DNA of 31,601 bases from an uncultured Muribaculaceae bacterium (GTDB taxonomy: Bacteria; Bacteroidota; Bacteroidia; Bacteroidales; Muribaculaceae): assembly GCA_910576775.1 (NCBI GenBank), contig CAJTJV010000033.1, positions 1 to 31,601 of the forward strand. Direction: 5' to 3'. A program made the position numbers and the translations under genes. The notes beneath the pieces were generated by a model. The model saw only the letters and a list, made by a program, of their open reading frames with translations. It was not told where the DNA came from and did not search any database. Shown here piece by piece: positions 30,682 to 31,601 of this stretch; position 1 is the first letter of the stretch; every line of letters starts with the position of its first letter.

Positions 30682-31601
30682 TTATCGTATTAGAATTACT
30701 CCCACAATGTTATTTATTTGCATAGAAGATTCGAATATTTTAATAAATTCAGGCCAACTATTGCGGTCAATCAAAAGGCACCCCTCAGACACTCCGTTTA
30801 TTCTGCCATTGTTATTGAGTGTTCCTGTGTAATTTCTTTTTCCTGCTTTATGAATATTTATCCCATAAGCTTTTGTTGTCTCTGTTTCTGGTTTTGATGG
30901 ATTCGGTTTGCCAAGTTCAATGGAATTGTTCCTAAAATCTACTGTTCCGACATCGCCTAACCGCAGCGCTTTATATTTATCAGGTGAATTTTGTTTATGA
31001 TACCCGACTTTTGCTTCATAACGGCCGGCCGGTACAGTTGCAAAAAGTTTATCGTCTGACGGAACTGTGCAGGCATCAAAATCTTCAGTTGTACCATCCG
31101 CCTTATAGACAGTTGCTGTAGAAGTACCTATTTTATAATTCTCATTATCAACTTTTTTATCTGTAGGAGAAAACAAGATAGCCTGCTCATAGAAATTAGG
31201 GAGTAACTTGCCGTTCTTATCATACGAAAGTTTATCGTCAACCCATTCAAAATAAGGTTCCCCTCCTGATATACTGTCAATAACGTGCCATGCCAAGCCT
31301 GTCGGGTCGATGCGGTTAATGGGGTCTCCGCCACAGTAGGAGAAGGGTGACAGGGGATAAAAGCTTTCAGACATCCTGTCGGCGGCGGACCAGGAGCCGG
31401 TGGGGGTTAGGCAGCGGGGACCGAAATCGGATGAGTTGCGGCCTCCGGCGTGTTCGCGCTCCTTGCCGCCGAAGAGGTAGCGCTGTCCGGCGGGTTCTAC
31501 TACCGGTTCGCCGTAGGGATAGTAGGTTGTCTGTTGCTCGAGTCTGCCTTTGTCGGAGAATACTGCGATGTTGTTGCCCTGCCAGTCGGTGATATAATAG
31601 T
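30682..31601 (-). CDS. RHS protein C-terminus with L,D-transpeptidase/DUF5675-like tip (5' end outside window)
   Basis: The frame is open to the right edge, so the N-terminus is missing. It starts within the RHS core (YYITDWQGNNIAVFSD; GQRYLFGGKEREHAGGRNSSDF; GSWSAADRMSES) and reaches the junction PFSYCGGDPINRIDPTG at about 31300-31350. The variable tip of about 205 residues ends with YGINIHKAG and, 24 residues later, SEGCLLIDRNSW. This His...SxGC pair resembles the catalytic motif of YkuD L,D-transpeptidases and the DUF5675 family, suggesting action on peptidoglycan (inference). The catalytic Cys codon is at 30778-30780. The gene is followed three bases later by the YwqK-like gene. The first in-frame ATG at 31374 is not the true start. 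Confidence 0.8.
   Translation of the reverse strand, partial: YYITDWQGNNIAVFSDKGRLEQQTTYYPYGEPVVEPAGQRYLFGGKEREHAGGRNSSDFGPRCLTPTGSWSAADRMSESFYPLSPFSYCGGDPINRIDPTGLAWHVIDSISGGEPYFEWVDDKLSYDKNGKLLPNFYEQAILFSPTDKKVDNENYKIGTSTATVYKADGTTEDFDACTVPSDDKLFATVPAGRYEAKVGYHKQNSPDKYKALRLGDVGTVDFRNNSIELGKPNPSKPETETTKAYGINIHKAGKRNYTGTLNNNGRINGVSEGCLLIDRNSWPEFIKIFESSMQINNIVGVILIR
31384..31601 (-). repeat. RHS-core repeat block, copy 3 (runs past window edge)
   Basis: Same block as copies 1 and 2, same orientation. It is cut by the window end, so its full extent is unknown. Confidence 0.85.

Noticed and set aside
27447..31601. CRISPR array
   Set aside because: The spaced direct repeats are long, coding and only three in number; no short regular repeat-spacer pattern exists anywhere in the window.

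Overview
The window looks like a chromosomal segment of a gut Bacteroidales bacterium, most likely Muribaculaceae or a close relative (inference). Supporting signs are a SusC/SusD pair, a fused-subunit KorA with KorB, a DUF4293 protein, the rpsU-xerC-hpf order, a secreted protein with a Bacteroidetes C-terminal sorting-like tail, a MINPP-type phytase, and promoters of the Bacteroidetes form (TTTG, about 19 bp, TAnnTTTG). Coding density is high and most genes lie on the minus strand.

Layout. 1-4200: a SusC/SusD outer-membrane uptake pair that appears broken, with a one-base frameshift just after the SusC signal peptide and a SusD frame that stops early. 4744-6198: a secreted protein of unknown role. 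6369-10604: pyrH, frr, korA and korB in one direction behind a clear promoter. 10605-11089: an untranslated stretch filled by copies of an interspersed palindromic repeat, also found at about 4551. 11090-13599: the only plus-strand genes, namely two tiny membrane proteins, a MINPP-type phytase and a HAD phosphatase. 13574-18729: a likely four-gene operon (M3 peptidase, membrane protein, large helical/TPR protein, DUF4293 protein). 18830-21504: a TlpA-like thioredoxin lipo/periplasmic protein, then hpf, xerC and rpsU. 21724-21835: tRNA-Glu(CUC) with promoter and terminator. 21885-26986: MATE exporter, Bax-inhibitor-1-like protein, argS and mannose-1-phosphate guanylyltransferase.

27074-31601 is the accessory region: an RHS polymorphic-toxin cassette array. 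The same approximately 230-bp RHS-core block occurs three times in the same orientation. The rightmost copy carries an L,D-transpeptidase/DUF5675-like tip and is followed by a YwqK-like putative immunity protein. The middle copy is a very short RHS protein with its own signal peptide and a JAMM/JAB metalloprotease tip, followed by a putative lipoprotein immunity protein. The leftmost copy is a decayed core remnant whose end is interrupted by a 321-bp MITE-like element with 16-bp terminal inverted repeats and an 11-bp target duplication. Both putative immunity proteins carry export signals, suggesting that the toxins act in the cell envelope.

The housekeeping genes supply ribosome assembly and recycling, UMP phosphorylation, arginyl-tRNA, GDP-mannose and ferredoxin-linked 2-oxoacid oxidation. 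The accessory parts (SusCD, repeats, RHS array, MITE) are where decay, repeats and transfer are visible. Everything here was read by eye from sequence; no homology search was run.
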